DNA of 64,000 bases from Asterella californica (lineage: Eukaryota > Streptophyta > Marchantiopsida > Marchantiales > Aytoniaceae), in assembly GCA_036924285.1 (NCBI GenBank), contig JAYKYS010000004.1, positions 27,064,001-27,128,000 of the forward strand, read 5' to 3'. The translations under genes and the position numbers were made by a program. The notes under the pieces were generated by a model. That model worked only from the letters and a program-made list of their open reading frames with translations, had not been told where the DNA came from and did no database searches. Positions 59,691 to 64,000 of the stretch are shown here, piece by piece. The first letter of the stretch is position 1, and each line of letters begins with the position of its first letter.

Positions 59691-60480
59691 GTTCAATTTC
59701 CTTATCTAAAGAGGGATACTCGGAAGTGACTTACTGCATTTGGAAATTTAGGCATTTCTAAACGAAGTGTTGGTTTGTAATTAATCCTTTCTCATAGTTG
59801 AAATCATCTGCTTGAAAGTAAGACTAGGCTGCGAAATACGCGAGTAAAAGAAATTTTAAAAAGTAAATAAAAAATATAATACGTAGTGGTTCCTGTTTAC
59901 GCTCGTATAGGAATGCAAATTATGCGTCCTAGTCAGCAGACGGTTAAGTTAGAAAGGAATCCCCTAAATCACGCTTACTTCCAAGAGGGAAGGCAATGCT
60001 AAAGCAACATAAGTACTAGTGATCCATGGCCGTACTCTACCAAACCTCAGTACGTATAATACCTTGCGGAGAGACAGAAGTGTTTGTACGGAACTAGTCT
60101 CATTCTACATGATCCCTCCTCATTAATACCGCCTTTGTTCACTTCCATATTTAGTCCAAGTCGTATGAGCGAAATTATCCGACTTTCTAACAGAGCACGT
60201 CCAAAACTAACGTATGTTTTGTACTTCTAGTCCGTTAGGAGAGTTTAAACTCCGTTTTCTCGACCTTAACGATATTTTCACGATGAAAATCCAAATACAG
60301 TTAAACAAAAGCACGAGGTTAATTCAGAAGAACTATTATATCAAAGTTTAGGAATGCACGAGGAAGTTTGAATACCGTCACTGTGTAGACGTGCATACTT
60401 GTCGGGGCTGAGATGTACACTCCGGTAGACCATTCTGCTGTGTTTCTGACTCGTGATATCCACATGTGCTGATGCCCAAA
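59691..60480. other. Spacer between two tandem arrays
   Basis: No gene or repeat recognised. Confidence 0.4.
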
Positions 60481-62330
60481 CATCAAGAGTCTGAAGGATC
60501 ACAGCATCTCTGAGGTGTGGTCTGGCTGCTTCGTTTCGTGGTCAGTATTTTACCCAAACCTTTCAAACGGACCGATAAACCAACGAACAATCGAGCTCTA
60601 GTGATTATGTGGAGAGCAGAGCGGAGGTCGCACTGGAGTATCTCTGCATTCTGTGAGACAGTTCAAAAAGCATTAATAGAGCTCACAGTATTGCAATTGT
60701 AGTCTTGTGAAGCACGGAAGCATAAATTAGCAGCATTCTTGGTGGAATGTACTCCTATTGGCGAAGAGTTTAAACACGGAACCTTACGGTTGTCATCCAG
60801 TAATCAAATATTAAACACATAAAAAGTCAGCAGGTTTTATATATCCACCTTGCGCATGAGAACTTGTCCGTCGAGAAATTCCACTCGTTCTGTACTAAAC
60901 ATCAGGAGTCTCGTACTCAAAATCACAAGTGCTGGAGTCCGGAAAGAACTCTAAGGATCACAGCATCTCTGACGTGCGGTCTGGCTCCTTCATCCCGTGC
61001 TACGTATGGACTCCAAACCTTTCAAACGTTCTGACGAACCGACGAACAGTCGAGGTCTAGATCAAGAGGTCACATCGCAGAATCTCTGCATTCGTGAGAC
61101 AGTTCAAAAAGCATTAACAGAGCTCACAGTCTTGCAATTGTAGACTTGAGAAGCACGGAAGCATAAATTAGCAGCAACCCTGAATGTACTCCTATTTGCG
61201 AATAATTTAAACACGGAATATTTTGGTTGTCATTCAGTAATCACATATCATAACCATACACCCAAGTCATGCATGATACCTAAAGTCAGCAGTTCTATAT
61301 ATCCACCTTTAGCATGAGAACTGCTGCGTCCAGAAATTCCACTCCTTTACTCTTGTTATTGGTCGAAGGAAGTCCGCGCGCGCAGTCTCAGAACTAAGAC
61401 GAAACAATAGGAACATGTTTCACTTCGAGGTCACTGAATGCATATCATATATCAGTTTGCGAACGATTTCTCTCCACGGCAGAGGTCACACTGCAGGTTT
61501 TGTGCAGTTTTAACACAGTTCAAAAACCTTCAATACAGCCCACAGTCTTGCAGTTGTAGTCTTGTGAAGCACTGGACCATAAATTAGCAGCATTATTGGT
61601 TGAATGTACTCCTATTCGCGAAGAATTTAAACACCAAACAGTTTCGGTTGTCGTTCATTAAGCACACATCAAACATGAAACCTTGAAAGTCAGCAGGTTT
61701 TATGTATCTCCACCTTGAGCATGAGAACAGATGGATCGAGGAATTCCACTCCTTCTGTACTCTTGCTGTTGGTTGAAGGAAGTCCGCGCACAGTTTCAGA
61801 ACTAAGACGACGAATAGGACCATGTTGACTTCAGTTCTGCATCATTCACCGCAAATCATACGTCAATTTGCGAAGGATTTCTACTCCATGATTATGAGCA
61901 GAGGTCACACTGCAGGATCCATGCATTTGGGAGACAGTTCAAGAAAGCATCAATATCAGCCCACGGTCTTTCGATTGTAGTCTTGTGAAGCGCTGAAGCA
62001 TAAACTAGTAGCAATAATTTTGGTGGAATATACTCCTTTGCGAAGAATTCAAAGACGGAACGATTTAGGTTGTCATTCAGTACTCACATCTAACACATGA
62101 TACCTTGAAAGTCAGCAGGGTTTATATTATAGATCTCCACCTTGACTGATTAATAAGACCTGGTGCATCGAGAAATTCCTCCCCTTCTGTACCCTTGCTC
62201 TTGGTCGAAGGAAGTCCGCGCGCAGTCTCAGAACTCAGACAACGAATAGGGACATGTTGACTTCACCTCTGTATCATTGGAAAACATCACACATCAATTT
62301 GCGAACAACTTCTACTCCACGTTGACCCAT
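60480..62330. repeat. Tandem array of about 420-bp units, four copies
   Basis: CATAAAYTAG-AGCA anchors lie at 60721, 61162, 61578 and 61999, spaced 441, 416 and 421 bp. Each unit also has a CTGCATTY-GTGAGACAGTTCA or similar block, TTGTAGTCTTG, TGTACTCCTAT, GAATTTAAACAC, GTTGTCATTCAGTA and AGTCAGCAG-TTTATAT. The first two units share AGGATCACAGCATCTCTGA. The later ones share GAAGGAAGTCCGCGC. Confidence 0.92.
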
Positions 62331-64000
62331 CACGAGACGACATTAAGAGTAGAGCCTTTTGATTCTCCCGCGTAACCTGCGTGGTGGACTCACAACTCCT
62401 TTGGCCTTCGAGACTTTGCAATGATAGTAACCAACCAAGACAGCAATTGACAACAAATTTTCTGTGATTCTTACCGGATATCACGCCAAGTAAAGGTAGT
62501 CCGGGAACAAGTGAACCGACTTGCGCTCCAGAAGCAAGTTCCACTGTCAATGATCAATTAACCAACTCATGATGTGAACTAATTGGCAAGCATATTCTAC
62601 ACACGATGCACGATACCTTGGAAGAAATGTATCATGAATGCGCAATACAATAGATATATTAACAATAAGAAATTTAGCTGGCAGTACGCAGCAGATTGAA
62701 CCCTACTTCGTCGATCATTGCATTAATGGAAGTGTCGACGTGGTGAGACGACGCTTTGCCTATTGGAAGAATTCAAACCTTGATTCTCAGCACTGAGTAA
62801 CTCCCTGCATTACGGTAACTGCGTATTAACGTACGGTGATGGGGCAATGGAGCTTTCTTGCGCGTTCATTTAACCTGACCAGAACTGCTAACGGTGGGGG
62901 AACGTTATCTAAATTCTAGAACAGCAGTTCTATACAAACATGACGACGCATGCACCATCAAATGTCAAATAGCTTTTATAACTCCCCCAGTTGGTTAAAA
63001 GCGTTAATTTGAGTAGGTGCGTGAGTCCTGACTCCTGAGTTGGTATCTACTTGCCTGCTGTGTACACTGCCTGTCATCGGTCAACGACAGAGCGCTGTAT
63101 GGTTGGGGCTGCACTTGGAGCATCCAAGACTGACGACGACCACGGCCGATAATGAAAGGAGACGAACATCAGTGCGAGTACATTCCACTAACTGTCAGTG
63201 ACAGTCATGAGTGGGGACTTTCTGAAGCTCATCCACATCTCATGGTGTGTAACCATCGAATTGATTTACTCGATCCCTGCAGTTGACCTGAACTCAACTA
63301 CACGAATTTCCAGCACAACTGTAAGGAACGCGGGCGCAATGAAGGCAACACACAATCACCATCATCACCAAGACTCTGGTAGTTGGTACAGAGGTCAACT
63401 CGAGTGCCGTACAACATGTACACTTGCTGGACAAAATAAATTACTTTTTGTTGACCCTAAGAAAAAAATACTTTTTGTTGACAATACAGGTGGGTGGAAT
63501 TCTCTTTTTTTGTAATTATCTTGTTCTCAGGATGGTTCAGGGGATTACGGTACCATAGACCAGATCCCAAGATCCAGCTGGTCAGTCATGCCTCCCACAC
63601 TTGGAAGAGGAGAGGGAGAGAGAGCGAGAGCCTAACATTGCGCGTGTATAGTACTACACTTTTGCATACGTGTGCATGTCCACATGTTCAAACCCTTTCC
63701 CCGGTATAATTAATGCATGTGCATGCGTTGTATGTCCTTCTGTTCGTGATACGTAATTAGGTTCTGTACATACAGTACAGAAATGAACCGTACCACCGTA
63801 TCTGAGATGAAACCGCCATGCGCGGTTCAGACTACATTCGAACTTCCGCACAAAGGTGAACATTCCGAGATTCCGCTATCAGCAGCGCCGAGCCAAGTCA
63901 TCCAATAGGACATGTAGAGACCTGAAACTTTTGAATATCTGAGCGGTGCTTCCGATAGTTGAGTGGAAGTGGAAACTTGAAAGGGAATATCTGAACGAAA
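62331..64000. other. Right-edge sequence without recognised gene
   Basis: Unrecognised short ORFs only (for example + 63198-63515, + 63494-63709). No repeat structure seen. Confidence 0.35.

Noticed and set aside
1..64000. CRISPR arrays, tRNA or rRNA genes
   Set aside because: No spacer-repeat array, cloverleaf or rRNA signature was seen. The TGGTATCAGAGC motifs are retroelement primer sites and not tRNA genes.

Overview
Host and setting. The window looks like transposon-rich nuclear DNA of a streptophyte plant, most likely a non-seed plant such as a bryophyte (the lineage is inferred and not certain). The signs are an intact plant-type cytosolic HSP70 ending in EEVD, a Ty1/copia element with the initiator-tRNA(Met)-type primer site TGGTATCAGAGC, and long AT-rich stretches with no genes. 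The HSP70 is the only intact protein-coding gene I can defend in 64 kb. Nearly everything else is decayed mobile DNA or tandem repeats.

Layout. (1) Positions 1-5651 hold the 3' part of a Ty3/gypsy retrotransposon on the + strand, cut by the left window edge. Its pol region carries two unusual passengers: a DNMT3/DRM-like cytosine-5 DNA methyltransferase between protease and reverse transcriptase, and a PHD finger after the integrase. It is broken by four in-frame stops and two frameshifts. It sits inside the gag of a Ty1/copia element on the - strand (5652-7401). (2) Positions 7402-18490 are AT-rich, with a second decayed copia LTR, two MITE-like copies and a family of small hairpin repeats. 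(3) Positions 18492-23428 hold a decayed non-LTR-type reverse transcriptase, interrupted by a 2-kb insert made largely of 184-bp and 156-bp tandem repeats. (4) Positions 23600-28610 (block A) and 48960-56345 (block B) are two direct copies of one long, apparently non-coding repeat. A third partial copy (C, 31905-32515) is inverted. A and C flank the HSP70 gene (29136-31085, - strand). (5) Positions 33990-36400 and 37200-39590 hold two related, broken genes on the - strand for a rolling-circle HUH endonuclease (HLH plus YCMKD motifs, no helicase seen), best described as Replitron-like. (6) Positions 39600-48500 are AT-rich, with isolated hairpins and one acidic ORF remnant. (7) Positions 57000-62330 are three successive tandem arrays with unit lengths of about 166, 345 and 420 bp.

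How the parts relate. The retroelement DNMT and PHD finger would let an element write and read chromatin marks, and are the most striking system here. DNMT-carrying retrotransposons have been reported in dinoflagellates and in a charophyte alga, so the DNMT has precedent. The combined order protease-DNMT-RT-RNase H-integrase-PHD is what deserves checking. Most premature stops in this element and in the HUH genes are one C-to-T change away from a CAG, CAA or CGA codon, which fits decay of methylated DNA.
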